Origin: Sneathiella sp.
Lineage (GTDB): Bacteria > Pseudomonadota > Alphaproteobacteria > Sneathiellales > Sneathiellaceae
Assembly: GCF_002694385.1 (NCBI RefSeq)
Contig: NZ_NZMB01000003.1
Span: 14,889 to 59,118 of the forward strand
Direction: 5' to 3'
DNA: 44,230 nt
This document shows positions 15,107 to 24,539 of this stretch, in pieces. Below the pieces are notes generated by a model that saw only the letters and a program-made list of their open reading frames with translations, was not told the origin of the DNA and did no database searches. The translations under genes were made by a program, and so were the position numbers. Within the stretch, counting starts at the first letter, position 1. Each line of letters starts with the position of its first letter.

Positions 15107-16252
15107 ATGTCACCGGTCATTTCATCCGATTTCACGATGGCGCTCCGCCTCGTTCCCTTTTATATCGCGCTGTTTCTGATCGTCGGCTTTCAATTGCCTT
15201 TCTGGCCGGTGTGGCTGGCGCATAAGGGCCTCAGGCCGGAGGAGATCGGCATCGTGCTGTCCGCGCCGATCTGGGCGAAAATATTCGTGACCCCCGCCAT
15301 GACCGCCATTGCCGATTATGTCGGCCGCCGCCGCGCGCCGCTGGTGGTGATGTCGGCGCTCTGCCTTGGCCTGTTCCAGCTTTATTTTCTGGTCGGCGGC
15401 TTCTGGCAGATTTTCTTTCTTGCCCTTACCATCGGGGTGTTCATCACCTCCTTCACGGCGCTTGGTGACAATCTGGTGCTGACTCTCGGTCGGACCTGGA
15501 AGATCGACTATCCCCGCATCCGCCTGTGGGGCTCGATTGCCTTTATCGCCGGGTCCTATCTCGGCGGGGTGGTGATGACGGGACGCTCTCCCGATTTCAT
15601 TCCGGTTTTGCTCGCTGTCGCCTATCTGCTCTTGTTCCTGTGCTGCCTGATGCTGCCGGAAATCCGGGTGGAGCGCAGTGACAAGGGGCGCAAAGGCTTT
15701 CGCCTGCTGCTCGGCAACCGTTCTTTCGTGGTGTTCCTGATTGCCAGCGGCCTTATTCAGGGCAGCCACGCCGTGCTTTACAGCTCCGGCACCCTGCACT
15801 GGCAGCAGCAGGGCCTCAGCGATCAGACAATCGGCTTTCTCTGGGCCGAAGGCGTGATTGTCGAGGTGATCCTGTTCGCCTTCTCCCGCCGGGCCTTCGC
15901 GCCGTTCAGCCCGGTCCAGCTTCTGCTGCTGGCCGGTGTCGCGGGCACATTGCGATGGCTCGTCATGAGCTTTACGCCCGGCGTGCCGGTGCTGCTGCTG
16001 ATCCAGACACTGCATGGCGTCACCTTCGCCGCGGCGCATCTTGGCACCATGCGGATGATCAGCGAAACCATTCCGCTGGAATTTTCGGCGCGGGCGCAGG
16101 GGCTGTATACCGCCATCGCCCTTGGTCTCATTATGGGCGGGGAGATGTTCCTCTCCGGCTATCTCTATGATGCCTTCGCGGCGCAGGCTTATTTCTTCAT
16201 GGCGGGGAGTTGCCTGATCGCCCTTTGCCTCTGTCTGCGCATAAAAAGCTAG
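15107..16252 (+). CDS. MFS transporter, HcaT/phenylpropionate permease-like
   Basis: This 381-residue protein has about 12 hydrophobic helices and the N-terminal signature of the PPP/HcaT-type (MFS_1_like) subfamily: FYIALFLIVGFQLPFWPVWL and the loop ADYVGRRRAPLV between TM2 and TM3. The central segment RIRLWGSIAFIAGSYLGG is also diagnostic. Substrates in this subfamily include aromatic acids and nucleosides, but the true substrate is open. The start at 15107 is supported by AAAGG seven bases upstream; a second in-frame ATG lies at 15137. It is followed by the CaiB/BaiF gene 94 bp further on the same strand, a possible but not forced operon. Confidence 0.9.
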   Translation: MSPVISSDFTMALRLVPFYIALFLIVGFQLPFWPVWLAHKGLRPEEIGIVLSAPIWAKIFVTPAMTAIADYVGRRRAPLVVMSALCLGLFQLYFLVGGFWQIFFLALTIGVFITSFTALGDNLVLTLGRTWKIDYPRIRLWGSIAFIAGSYLGGVVMTGRSPDFIPVLLAVAYLLLFLCCLMLPEIRVERSDKGRKGFRLLLGNRSFVVFLIASGLIQGSHAVLYSSGTLHWQQQGLSDQTIGFLWAEGVIVEVILFAFSRRAFAPFSPVQLLLLAGVAGTLRWLVMSFTPGVPVLLLIQTLHGVTFAAAHLGTMRMISETIPLEFSARAQGLYTAIALGLIMGGEMFLSGYLYDAFAAQAYFFMAGSCLIALCLCLRIKS

Positions 16253-16345
16253 TATCCGCCCGGTTACTTTATGGGTGACAGCGCAAAGGCCTTCGGTTTA
16301 GATTGGGCGAAATTCTGGGTCTGAAAATTTAAAAAGGAAAAACGA

Positions 16346-17488
16346 ATGGGACCGTTAGCTGGATATAAAATCGTTGAAATGGGCGGCATTGGGCCGGGCC
16401 CGATGTGCGCCATGCTGCTGGCTGATCTGGGGGCGGATATCGTCCGCATCGACCGGCTGGCGGATCCGGGCCTCGGCAGCATGCCGACCTCCCGCTTCAG
16501 CCTGCTGATGCGCGGCCGCCGCTCCGTCTCCATTGATACGAAAACCGAAGCGGGCAAGGAAGCGGTGCTCAGCCTGATCGAAAAGGCCGACGGGCTGATT
16601 GAAGGTTTCCGTCCCGGCGTGATGGAACGTCTCGGCCTCGGTCCGGACGTGGCGCTCGCGCGCAATCCGAAGCTCGTCTATGGCCGCATGACCGGCTGGG
16701 GTCAGGACGGACCCATGGCGCAGGCGGCGGGCCATGACATCAACTATATCGCGCTGTCCGGTGTGCTGCATGCCATCGGCCGCAAGGATGAGGCGCCGGT
16801 GCCGCCGCTCAACCTCGTCGGCGACTTCGGCGGCGGGGCGCTGTATCTCGCGCTCGGTCTCGTCTGCGGCCTGCTGGAAGCGCAGAAATCGGGCAAGGGC
16901 CAGGTGGTCGATGCCGCCATGGTCGATGGCGCGGCGTCGCTGATGACCATGTTCTTCGGCCTGATGGCCGCCGGTCACTGGAAGGATGAGCGCGGCGTCA
17001 ACCTGCTCGACGGCGGCACCCATTATTATGATGTCTATGAGACGAAAGACGGGAAATATATTTCCCTCGGCTCGATCGAGGCGAAATTCTACAAGCAGCT
17101 GATGGAGCTGACCGGTCTCGACAAGGAAAACCTGCCGCCGCAGCTTGATCCCAAAAGCTGGCCGATCATCAAGGCGCGCCTGACCGAGGTGTTCAAGACC
17201 AAGACCCGAGACGAGTGGGACGACATCATGCTGACCACCGATGTCTGCTATGCGCCCGTCCTCTCCATCATGGAGGCGACAAAGCATCCGCATAACACCC
17301 ACCGCAAGACCTTCGTTGAATATGACGGGGTGGTGCAGCCGGCGCCGGCGCCGCGCTTCAGCCGCACGGAAGCAACCATCCAGCGGCCGCCCTGCCTGCC
17401 CGGAGAGCATACGCGCGAAGCCATGCGGGACTGGGGCATTACGGAAGACACCATTGACGGGCTGATCAATCAGGGCGTTATCAAGTAA
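16346..17488 (+). CDS. CaiB/BaiF family CoA transferase, alpha-methylacyl-CoA racemase-like
   Basis: The 380-residue protein belongs to the family III CoA transferases; the best fit is alpha-methylacyl-CoA racemase, which inverts 2-methylacyl-CoA thioesters in branched-chain lipid breakdown. Seen: the start GPLAGYKIVEMGGIGPGPMCAMLLADLGADIV typical of AMACR, ARNPKLVYGRMTGWGQDGP, then GHDINYIALSG containing the His-Asp pair matching the racemase catalytic His, and NLVGDFGGG containing the matching Asp. An AAGGA lies nine bases upstream of the ATG at 16346. The enoyl-CoA hydratase downstream is 7 kb away, so a joint pathway is not shown. Confidence 0.9.
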   Translation: MGPLAGYKIVEMGGIGPGPMCAMLLADLGADIVRIDRLADPGLGSMPTSRFSLLMRGRRSVSIDTKTEAGKEAVLSLIEKADGLIEGFRPGVMERLGLGPDVALARNPKLVYGRMTGWGQDGPMAQAAGHDINYIALSGVLHAIGRKDEAPVPPLNLVGDFGGGALYLALGLVCGLLEAQKSGKGQVVDAAMVDGAASLMTMFFGLMAAGHWKDERGVNLLDGGTHYYDVYETKDGKYISLGSIEAKFYKQLMELTGLDKENLPPQLDPKSWPIIKARLTEVFKTKTRDEWDDIMLTTDVCYAPVLSIMEATKHPHNTHRKTFVEYDGVVQPAPAPRFSRTEATIQRPPCLPGEHTREAMRDWGITEDTIDGLINQGVIK

Positions 17489-17599
17489 GCGTAGTTACAG
17501 GGTTTTTCCCGACAGAACACCCTCTCCGGCGGATCAGAAAACTTGACGCCGGAGAGGATTTCATGAACCTTTCTCTGAGAGTTTGGTAGGAGAGGGGTG

Positions 17600-20500
17600 A
17601 TGTTGCAAAAACATCAAGATCTGGAAGTTCGCGGCGGCGTAGGCTCGCCTGCGGCGAAAAACGGGGCTGTGCCGCAAAAAATGACAGAAAACAAAGGTTT
17701 GTCAGGGGCAGCCAAGCTCTTTGGCGTTGGTGTTTTGTTAACCATAAGCTGGCTGGTGGCCGCTGGCGCCTATGCCTATACAAGAATCGGCTGGCCGGAA
17801 ATCCTGACCATTGCGCCCCTTGACCTGGGAATCCTGCTGCTGGGGGCCTTTGCCCCGCTCGCTTTTTTATGGTTACTTCTGGGGTATTTTTATCGCGGCC
17901 ATGAAGCGCGGCTGAAAGGTCATGCGCTCGATCAACTCATGGCCAATCTTGGCTATCCAAGCGCCGAGGCGGAAGCCCGCGTCGCCCGCCTGACCGAGGC
18001 GCTGGAGCGGCATTCGCAAAAGGTGCAGGCGGAAACGGACAAGGCGGCAGAGCGTATTGAAGCGGCGTCGGGCGCGCTTGAAAAACAGGGCAGTTCGGCC
18101 CGCTCCGCCACCGACGGGCTGCTCAAAACCTCCGACCGGATCAAGGGCGAACTGGAGACGCGTGAATCGCATCTTCGCGATCTGATCGACCGGATCAATG
18201 AACAGGGCGTGCGGCTGAATGACGCCATCAAGCTGCAATCGGACGGCCTTGAAACCGCAGCGGGCGATGCGGAACGCCGCAGCGTTGCGGTGCAGGCAGC
18301 CCTGACCGCGCAGATCAGTACCCTGGAAAAGGCGGTCGCTGCGGCGGATGCGAAATCACAGGAAATCACCCGCCTGCTGGCGGAGACCAGCGAGAAAATC
18401 TTCACCAGCGCCAGTGAAACCCTGACCAGAACAACAGAGACGAAAGACGCGCTCGGCGCCGAGATCATCTCCCTTGAAGCGGCGGCGGACAAACTGCAGG
18501 CGAAGCTCGATGAAGGCGCCGCGAAACTTGGCGAACGGGGACAGGAGATTGAGGAAATCTCCCGCACCTCCTCCGGCGAGCTGTCGAAAACCGCCGATAT
18601 GCTGCTGCAAAGCACAACCGACCTCAGCATTGCGAGCGATGAGGGCATCACGCGGCTGAATGCGCTGCGCAATACACTGGCCAGCAGCATGGCCGAGGTG
18701 GACCGCGCCCTCGAACAGCTTGAGAGCCGCGAAGGCGGGCTGTTGCAGGTCGCTCGCGATACCGAGACTGGCGCGCGCGAATCCGCCGAGAAGCTGCATC
18801 AGAATTCGCAGGAGCTGGCCGTCAGAGCAAGTGAGATGGCAGAGCAGATGCTGCTCTCCAGCATGAAGCTGAAGGACGAAACGCTGGTGCTGGATGAGGT
18901 GCTGAAAACCACCGGGGTCAGCCTTGGCGCCATTGACCGGAGCCTGCGCGAGGGTCAGGCGCTGCTCGATGAAGCGGGCGAGAAATCCCTGCGCAATGCC
19001 GATCAGCTTGGCGAGAAGCTGGCGAGCCATGCGGCAACCCTGAACGAGGCGTCGGAAACCACAGGCGCGCGCACGACGCTAATCCAGGAGCAGCTGCGCA
19101 ACCAGATTGCGGTCTTCGAGCAGGCATCGCAGCAGATTCTTGAGATGTCGCGGGAAATCAGCGAACGGCTGGAACAGGATCTCGACCTGCTGAGCCGGAC
19201 GAGCGTTGAGACCAACAGCCGGATCACGGAAGTCGGCGGCGGATTGCAGCGTCAGGTTGAAGGGTTGAAGGATATTTCGGACGCCATCACCAGCCGGATG
19301 CGCGAAGCGGGCGAGGAGTTGCGCAAGGAAGGCTCCGATATGGAGGTCAGCGCCGACAAGATGTCGCGCACGCTTGTCTCCGCCAGCGAATCCCTCGCCA
19401 AGCAGCAGAAGGAGCTGGGCGCCAGCGCCGATCATTCCAAGGGCAAGCTCGCTGCCGCGATCGAGGAAACCATCCGTTATCATCAGGATTTCATGGCCAC
19501 GGCCGAACGGGCGACATTGCAGGCCCGCCAGTCCGGGGAAGCGGCCCATTCGCAAACGGCGGAACTTGCCAAAACGGCCGAGCGGGCCTCCGCCGAGCTG
19601 CGCGCCATGGGCGATCAGGCCTCAACCCATATCGAGGAGCTGAACAAGGCCGCGGCGCGGGCGGAAAGCCAGGGCAGCCGCCTCGCCGAGGTGACGCGTT
19701 CCTCCCTCTCGCATATCAGCGAGGCGAGCGGCTCCGCCAAGGTGCATATGGAGGAACTGGCCGATATCTCCGTCCGGGCAAAGAACCACGCCGAAGCCAT
19801 GGAGGAAATTCTCCAGCAGGAAACCCAGGCCCTCGCCGATATCGCGCAGCAATTGACCGAACAGGTGGAAACGGTCGAGAAAACCCTGTCGGAGCGGTCC
19901 TATATGCTCGACAATTCGGTCGAGCAGGCATCGGAGGCGACAGACCGTTTCCATCGCCGTTCCGTGGAGCTGGCCAAGGCCAGCGAACTGATGATCAAGG
20001 GCATCCAGTATGCCGACCGGGCGCTCGCCAAGCACAAGCTGGAAATCGACGAGGCGCGCAAGCATATCCATGACGATCTGGACCGCGTGACCTCCAAGAT
20101 CTCCGAGGCCAGCCAGCAGGTGAAATCAGCGGGCTCGAATGCGTCCGAGCTGTTCCACGGCCAGGCGGAGGATCTGATCCGCTTTACCGCCAAGGCGAAT
20201 GAGAGCGCCCGCCTGCTGGGCGAGCAGTTTGAAAGCCAGCAGCAGCGCCTGACCCTGTCCATCCGGCAGGTGGAAGAGAAGCTGAGCCAGTCCGCGGGAT
20301 TGCTGAAGAACGAAAGCGAAGCCTTCAAGAAAGCCGCCGAAAAAGCGGCGGAGGATGCCAGCAACTCCGGCCAGCGCATTGAAAAGCAGATGATGAGCCT
20401 GACGACGGCGGCGGCGAAGGCGAAGCTGGAAGCCGACCGGCTGGCCGACAAGAAGAGCCGCGTGCGTAACGAGCAGTTCATGAAATCGACCGCCTTCATT

Positions 20501-20830
20501 ATGGAGAACCTCAACTCCCTGACCATTGATCTCAACCGGATTCTGGACAGCAGCCTGTCGGAAGAACTCTGGCGCCGCTACCGTAAGGGAGAGAAGGGCA
20601 TTTTCACCCGCAAGCTGCTGAAATCCCGGGATGCGGACAAAATCCGCGCCCGTTATCGGGACAGCGGCGATTTCCGGCGGTTTGCCGATCAGTATGTCTC
20701 AGAATTCCGGGAAATCATGACGGAAGCGGGCAATGTGGATCATTCCGAACTGCTCTCCGATGCCTTTATCACGGCGGATGTGGGGAAGGTCTACCTCCTG
20801 TTGCAGGAGGCGCTGGAAGGAATGGAATGA
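17600..20830 (+). CDS. Large membrane-anchored coiled-coil protein, TipN-like candidate
   Basis: The protein has 1076 residues. Two N-terminal membrane helices (about 39-60 and 74-97) are followed by roughly 850 residues of charged heptad-rich coiled coil (Ala/Glu/Ser/Arg-rich, with many ASE and LAE/KAS repeats) and a compact C-terminal segment with NLNSLTIDLNRILDSSLSEELWRRYRKGEKGIFTRKLL, YRDSGDFRRFADQYVSEF and GKVYLLLQEALEG. Caulobacter TipN, the birth-scar polarity factor, has a similar plan of two membrane helices plus coiled coil, and the conserved tail is the type found in related alphaproteobacterial proteins. Polar function is inference. ATG 17600 has AGGAG at 17588-17592; GTG at 17597 is an alternative. 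DUF4870 follows after 17 bp. Confidence 0.85.
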   Translation: MLQKHQDLEVRGGVGSPAAKNGAVPQKMTENKGLSGAAKLFGVGVLLTISWLVAAGAYAYTRIGWPEILTIAPLDLGILLLGAFAPLAFLWLLLGYFYRGHEARLKGHALDQLMANLGYPSAEAEARVARLTEALERHSQKVQAETDKAAERIEAASGALEKQGSSARSATDGLLKTSDRIKGELETRESHLRDLIDRINEQGVRLNDAIKLQSDGLETAAGDAERRSVAVQAALTAQISTLEKAVAAADAKSQEITRLLAETSEKIFTSASETLTRTTETKDALGAEIISLEAAADKLQAKLDEGAAKLGERGQEIEEISRTSSGELSKTADMLLQSTTDLSIASDEGITRLNALRNTLASSMAEVDRALEQLESREGGLLQVARDTETGARESAEKLHQNSQELAVRASEMAEQMLLSSMKLKDETLVLDEVLKTTGVSLGAIDRSLREGQALLDEAGEKSLRNADQLGEKLASHAATLNEASETTGARTTLIQEQLRNQIAVFEQASQQILEMSREISERLEQDLDLLSRTSVETNSRITEVGGGLQRQVEGLKDISDAITSRMREAGEELRKEGSDMEVSADKMSRTLVSASESLAKQQKELGASADHSKGKLAAAIEETIRYHQDFMATAERATLQARQSGEAAHSQTAELAKTAERASAELRAMGDQASTHIEELNKAAARAESQGSRLAEVTRSSLSHISEASGSAKVHMEELADISVRAKNHAEAMEEILQQETQALADIAQQLTEQVETVEKTLSERSYMLDNSVEQASEATDRFHRRSVELAKASELMIKGIQYADRALAKHKLEIDEARKHIHDDLDRVTSKISEASQQVKSAGSNASELFHGQAEDLIRFTAKANESARLLGEQFESQQQRLTLSIRQVEEKLSQSAGLLKNESEAFKKAAEKAAEDASNSGQRIEKQMMSLTTAAAKAKLEADRLADKKSRVRNEQFMKSTAFIMENLNSLTIDLNRILDSSLSEELWRRYRKGEKGIFTRKLLKSRDADKIRARYRDSGDFRRFADQYVSEFREIMTEAGNVDHSELLSDAFITADVGKVYLLLQEALEGME

Positions 20831-20847
20831 CGAAGGGGCCGGAATAA

Positions 20848-21213
20848 GTGAGGGATGTCATAAAACCGGTCGCGCCGCCGCCCGCCGAAGGGCCGGCCAG
20901 GATGGCGCAGATCATCTATTTTCTGTATCTGGCGGGACTGGTCTTTCCGATTGCCCATCTGGTTGGCGTGATCATGGCCTATGTCAACCGGGGGGACGGG
21001 CCGGAATGGGTGGAAAGCCATCTGACCTTCCAGATCCGCACCTTCTGGATGTTCCTGCTGTACGGGATAATCGGGACACTTCTGACCCCCATCGGGGTCG
21101 GGTTTCTGATTATCTTTCTTGTTTATATCTGGCTGATTGTCCGCTGCGCCAAGGGACTGAAATCCCTGACCCGCGAGGCGGCAGTGGCGGATCCCGCGAC
21201 CTGGCTCTGGTGA
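20848..21213 (+). CDS. DUF4870 family membrane protein
   Basis: A GTG at 20848, nine bases after AAGGGG, begins a 121-residue protein with about three membrane helices (YFLYLAGLVFPIAHLVGVIMAYV, TFWMFLLYGIIGTLLTPIGVG, FLIIFLVYIWLIVRC). The pattern WVESHLTFQIRTFW between helices one and two is typical of DUF4870/Tic20-like proteins, whose function is unknown. It is only 17 bp downstream of the coiled-coil gene and ends in front of a shared terminator, so the two form a likely operon; DUF4870 could help place or anchor the coiled-coil protein in the membrane, but this is speculation. Confidence 0.85.
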   Translation: MRDVIKPVAPPPAEGPARMAQIIYFLYLAGLVFPIAHLVGVIMAYVNRGDGPEWVESHLTFQIRTFWMFLLYGIIGTLLTPIGVGFLIIFLVYIWLIVRCAKGLKSLTREAAVADPATWLW

Positions 21214-21235
21214 TCCGGCGATGTGATCGGCAGAA

Positions 21236-21270
21236 GAAAAAAGGGGCCGTTTCTGGCCCCTTTATTTTTG
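21236..21270. terminator. Bidirectional rho-independent terminator
   Basis: AAAGGGGCC (21240-21248), loop GTTTCT and GGCCCCTTT (21255-21263) make a perfect 9-bp stem with TTTATTTTTG on the plus strand and a T-rich run on the minus strand. It separates DUF4870 from the convergent typA and serves both. Confidence 0.92.
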
Positions 21271-21271
21271 T

Positions 21272-23092
21272 TTAGCTTGCAACCTTCTCGCGGGAGGCTT
21301 TTTTCCGCTCATGCGGGTCAAGATGGCGTTTGCGCAGGCGGATGTTGTTCGGCGTCACCTCCACCAGCTCGTCATCGTCGATATAGGCAATCGCCTGTTC
21401 GAGGCTGAGCTTGCGCGGCGGGGTGAGGCGGACGGCTTCATCCGATCCGGCGGCGCGGATATTGGTAAGCTGCTTCGCTTTCAGCGGGTTGACTTCCAGA
21501 TCATTGGGGCGGGTATGCTCACCGAGGATCATGCCCTCATAGACATCCACGCCGCTGCCGATAAAGAAGAAGCCGCGCGCCTCCAGATTCCAGATAGCGA
21601 AAGCCACCGACTTGCCCGTCGAGTTGGAAATGAGAACGCCGTTGCGCCGCCCCGGAATCTCCCCCTTGTGCGGCACATAGGAATGGAACAGCCGGTTCAT
21701 GATGCCGGTGCCGCGGGTGTCGGTCAAAAACTCGCCGTGATAGCCGATCAGACCGCGGGTCGGGCAGTGAAAGGTGATGCGGGTCTTGCCACCGCCGGAG
21801 GGGCGCATATCCGTCATCGTGCCCTTGCGCAGCGCGATTTTCTCAACGACCACGCCGGAAAACTCGTCATCCACATCGACGACGACTTCTTCCATGGGTT
21901 CCAGACGCTCGCCCTTTTCGCCCTCGCGATAGAGGACTTTCGGGCGGCTGATGGACAGCTCAAAACCTTCGCGGCGCATGGTTTCAATCAATACGCCGAG
22001 CTGCAATTCGCCGCGCCCCGACACAATGTAGGAATCGGCTTCGGGGCTGTCCTCGACGCGGATCGAGACATTACCCTCGATCTCCTTCATCAGGCGGGCG
22101 CGGATGACGCGGCTCTGCACCTTGTCGCCATCCCGCCCGGCAAGGGGGGAGGAGTTGATGGCGAAGGTCATGGAGATGGTCGGCGGGTCGATCGGCTGCG
22201 CATCCAGCGGCTCGGTCTCTTCCGGGGTGCCGATGGTGTCGGCGACCGTCGTCTTGACCAGCCCGGCGACGGAGACGATATCCCCGGCGCGCGCTTCCGC
22301 GATGGTTTCGCGTTCCAGCCCGCGGAAGGCCATGATCTTGCTGATGCGCGCTTCCTCGATCTTGCCGCCCTTGCGGCTGAGGCCCTTGACGGGGTCGTTG
22401 GTTTTCAGAACGCCGCTCTCTACCCGGCCCGTCAGCAGACGGCCGAGATAGGGATTGCTTTCAATCGTGGTGACCAGCATGCGGAAGGGTGCTTCCTCAT
22501 TCACATCCGGCGCCTGCACATGGCGGACGATCAGATCGAACAGGGGGTGAAGATTCTCACGCGGGTCGGTGAGATCGGCGGCGGCCCAGCCTTCCTTGGC
22601 GGAGGCGTAAAGGACCGGAAAATCGAGCTGTTCCTCATTGGCATCTAGCGCGACCAGCAGGTCGAACACCTCGTCCAGCACCTCATCGGCGCGGGCGTCG
22701 GGGCGGTCCGCCTTGTTGATGACGATGATCGGCTTGAGACCGAGGCCAAGCGCCTTCTGCGTCACGAACTTGGTCTGCGGCATCGGCCCTTCCGCCGCAT
22801 CGACAAGCACGACAACGCCATCGACCATGCTGAGGATCCGCTCCACCTCACCGCCGAAGTCGGCATGGCCGGGGGTATCGACGATGTTGAGACGGTATCC
22901 GTCCCATTCGACCGAGGTGCATTTCGCCAGAATGGTGATCCCGCGCTCGCGCTCGAGATCGTTGCTGTCCATGGCCCGTTCGGCCACTTTCTGGTTGTCC
23001 CGGAACGTGCCGCTCTGTTTCAAGAGGCCATCCACAAGGGTAGTCTTCCCATGGTCAACATGGGCAATAATCGCGACGTTCCGAATTTCCAT
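21272..23092 (-). CDS. typA: Ribosome-associated translational GTPase TypA/BipA
   Basis: TypA/BipA binds ribosomes and helps assembly of the large subunit and growth under cold or other stress. The 606-residue product has all G motifs: AHVDHGKTT (G1), RGITI in the switch region (G2), DTPGHADFGGEVERI (G3), NKADRPDAR (G4) and the SAKEGW stretch (G5). The C-terminal domain contains MRREGFELSISRPKVLYRE and the BipA-typical HCPTRGLIGYHGEFLTDTRGTGIMN. Length and architecture are standard. It is a single-gene unit ending at the bidirectional terminator with DUF4870, and it diverges from the M20 amidohydrolase gene. Confidence 0.97.
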   Translation of the reverse strand: MEIRNVAIIAHVDHGKTTLVDGLLKQSGTFRDNQKVAERAMDSNDLERERGITILAKCTSVEWDGYRLNIVDTPGHADFGGEVERILSMVDGVVVLVDAAEGPMPQTKFVTQKALGLGLKPIIVINKADRPDARADEVLDEVFDLLVALDANEEQLDFPVLYASAKEGWAAADLTDPRENLHPLFDLIVRHVQAPDVNEEAPFRMLVTTIESNPYLGRLLTGRVESGVLKTNDPVKGLSRKGGKIEEARISKIMAFRGLERETIAEARAGDIVSVAGLVKTTVADTIGTPEETEPLDAQPIDPPTISMTFAINSSPLAGRDGDKVQSRVIRARLMKEIEGNVSIRVEDSPEADSYIVSGRGELQLGVLIETMRREGFELSISRPKVLYREGEKGERLEPMEEVVVDVDDEFSGVVVEKIALRKGTMTDMRPSGGGKTRITFHCPTRGLIGYHGEFLTDTRGTGIMNRLFHSYVPHKGEIPGRRNGVLISNSTGKSVAFAIWNLEARGFFFIGSGVDVYEGMILGEHTRPNDLEVNPLKAKQLTNIRAAGSDEAVRLTPPRKLSLEQAIAYIDDDELVEVTPNNIRLRKRHLDPHERKKASREKVAS

Positions 23093-23321
23093 AAGATTTC
23101 TTTGTCTTTAAAAAAGAGGCGCGCAGTATAGCGTCAGGCGCGCGAATGGCAAGCGATCCTTTCGCAGACGCACAATTTTTTTCGCATATGCGGATTGACA
23201 GCGGTGGCGGGCGAACCAGCAGCATTTTGCCTTGGACGGGCCGGGAGTTCCGTCAGTTGTTGCCAATCCGCATAAAGGGTGGCACGATGCCTGAAAATAA
23301 AAACAGGGATTTGGGAACGCA

Positions 23322-24494
23322 ATGCCCGTCTACAACCGGATTGCCGAAACTCATGAGGATATGCAGCGCTGGCGCCGCGATCTGCATCAGCATCCGGAGC
23401 TGTGCTTTGAGGAGCGCAGAACGGCGGGCATCGTCGCGGAGAAGCTGCGGAGCTGGGGCATCGAAGTTCATGAGGGCATTGGCGTGACCGGCGTTGTCGG
23501 CGTTCTGAAGGGGCGGGGCAACAGCCCGCGCAGCATCGGCATCCGCGCCGATATGGACGCGCTGCCCCTGCAGGAGCTGAACGACTTTGCGCATAAATCG
23601 AAAATAGACGGCAAGATGCATGCCTGTGGCCATGACGGGCATACGGCCATTCTGCTCGGCGCGGCGCAATATCTCGCTGAGACCCGCAATTTCGACGGCA
23701 CGGTGCATTTTATTTTCCAGCCGGCGGAGGAAGGCGGCGGGGGCGGCGACGCCATGGTGAAGGATGGCCTGTTCGACCGCTTCCCCTGCGAGGGGGTGTA
23801 TGGCCTGCACAATCAGCCCGGCATGCCGCGCGGCAGCTTCAATGTGAAGGTCGGGCCGATCATGGCCTCGGCCGATACAGCGGTGATGAAAATCCGCGGC
23901 AAGGGCGGACATGCCGCCTATCCGCATCTCGCCAATGATCCCATTGCCGCAGGCGTACAGCTTTATACGGCGCTGCAAACCATCGTGGCGCGCAATGTCG
24001 GCCCCGTCGATAATGCGGTGGTCAGCGTCACCCTGTTCGAGGCCGGGACGGCCATCAATGTCATCCCGCAGGAGGCGACCCTCAGCGCGTCAATCCGGGC
24101 GATGACGCCGGAAATTCGCGATTTTATCGAACGGCGCATCCGGGAGATTTGCAGCGGTGTCGCGGCGACGCATGGCGTTGCCATCGAGCTCGACTATCAG
24201 CGCCGTTACCCGAGTGTGATCAATTACGAGAAAGAAACGGAAATAGCGGCCCGTGCGGCGCGCGAGATCGTCGGCGAGGATAATATGGATCTGGCAACGC
24301 CGATCCGCATGGGCAGCGAGGATTTCGCCTTCATGCTGGAGGCATGCCCCGGCTGTTATTTCTTCCTGGGTACCGGGGATGAGACGCATTTCCATGCCGT
24401 TCACCATCCCGAATTCGACTTTAATGACGAGGTGCTGTCCATCGGGGCGAGCATCTGGGCGCACCTTGTCGAACAGCAACTGCCGCGCCAGTAG
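23322..24494 (+). CDS. M20 family amidohydrolase (hippurate hydrolase / N-acyl-amino-acid deacylase type)
   Basis: These dimeric zinc or cobalt enzymes remove acyl groups from N-acyl amino acids. The 390-residue protein shows the family start NRIAETHEDMQRWRRDLHQHPELCFEE, the metal motif HACGHDGHTAILLGAAQYL, FIFQPAEEGGGGGDAMVKDG with the catalytic Glu, KIRGKGGHAAYPH for the dimerisation lid, and MGSEDFAFMLEA with HHPEFDFND at the C-terminus. The N-terminus is the usual one for the family, so the ATG at 23322 is accepted. An enoyl-CoA hydratase follows 45 bp downstream, so the two may be co-transcribed. Its nearness to dgcN/dgcA makes an N-acetylglutamate-type substrate a testable idea, not a call. 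Confidence 0.93.
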   Translation: MPVYNRIAETHEDMQRWRRDLHQHPELCFEERRTAGIVAEKLRSWGIEVHEGIGVTGVVGVLKGRGNSPRSIGIRADMDALPLQELNDFAHKSKIDGKMHACGHDGHTAILLGAAQYLAETRNFDGTVHFIFQPAEEGGGGGDAMVKDGLFDRFPCEGVYGLHNQPGMPRGSFNVKVGPIMASADTAVMKIRGKGGHAAYPHLANDPIAAGVQLYTALQTIVARNVGPVDNAVVSVTLFEAGTAINVIPQEATLSASIRAMTPEIRDFIERRIREICSGVAATHGVAIELDYQRRYPSVINYEKETEIAARAAREIVGEDNMDLATPIRMGSEDFAFMLEACPGCYFFLGTGDETHFHAVHHPEFDFNDEVLSIGASIWAHLVEQQLPRQ

Positions 24495-24539
24495 CGGCCC
24501 TTCCAATAAATCACCATAAAAGGGAATAAGGAAAAGAAA

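Noticed and set aside
17950-20450. Methyl-accepting chemotaxis or apolipoprotein-like assignment for the coiled-coil protein
   Set aside because: No chemotaxis hairpin-tip motif or HAMP domain; similarity would come from generic heptad composition.
23146-23321. Upstream open frame in front of the M20 amidohydrolase
   Set aside because: It is in a different frame, runs into the M20 gene and shows no family; the M20 N-terminus at 23322 is canonical.
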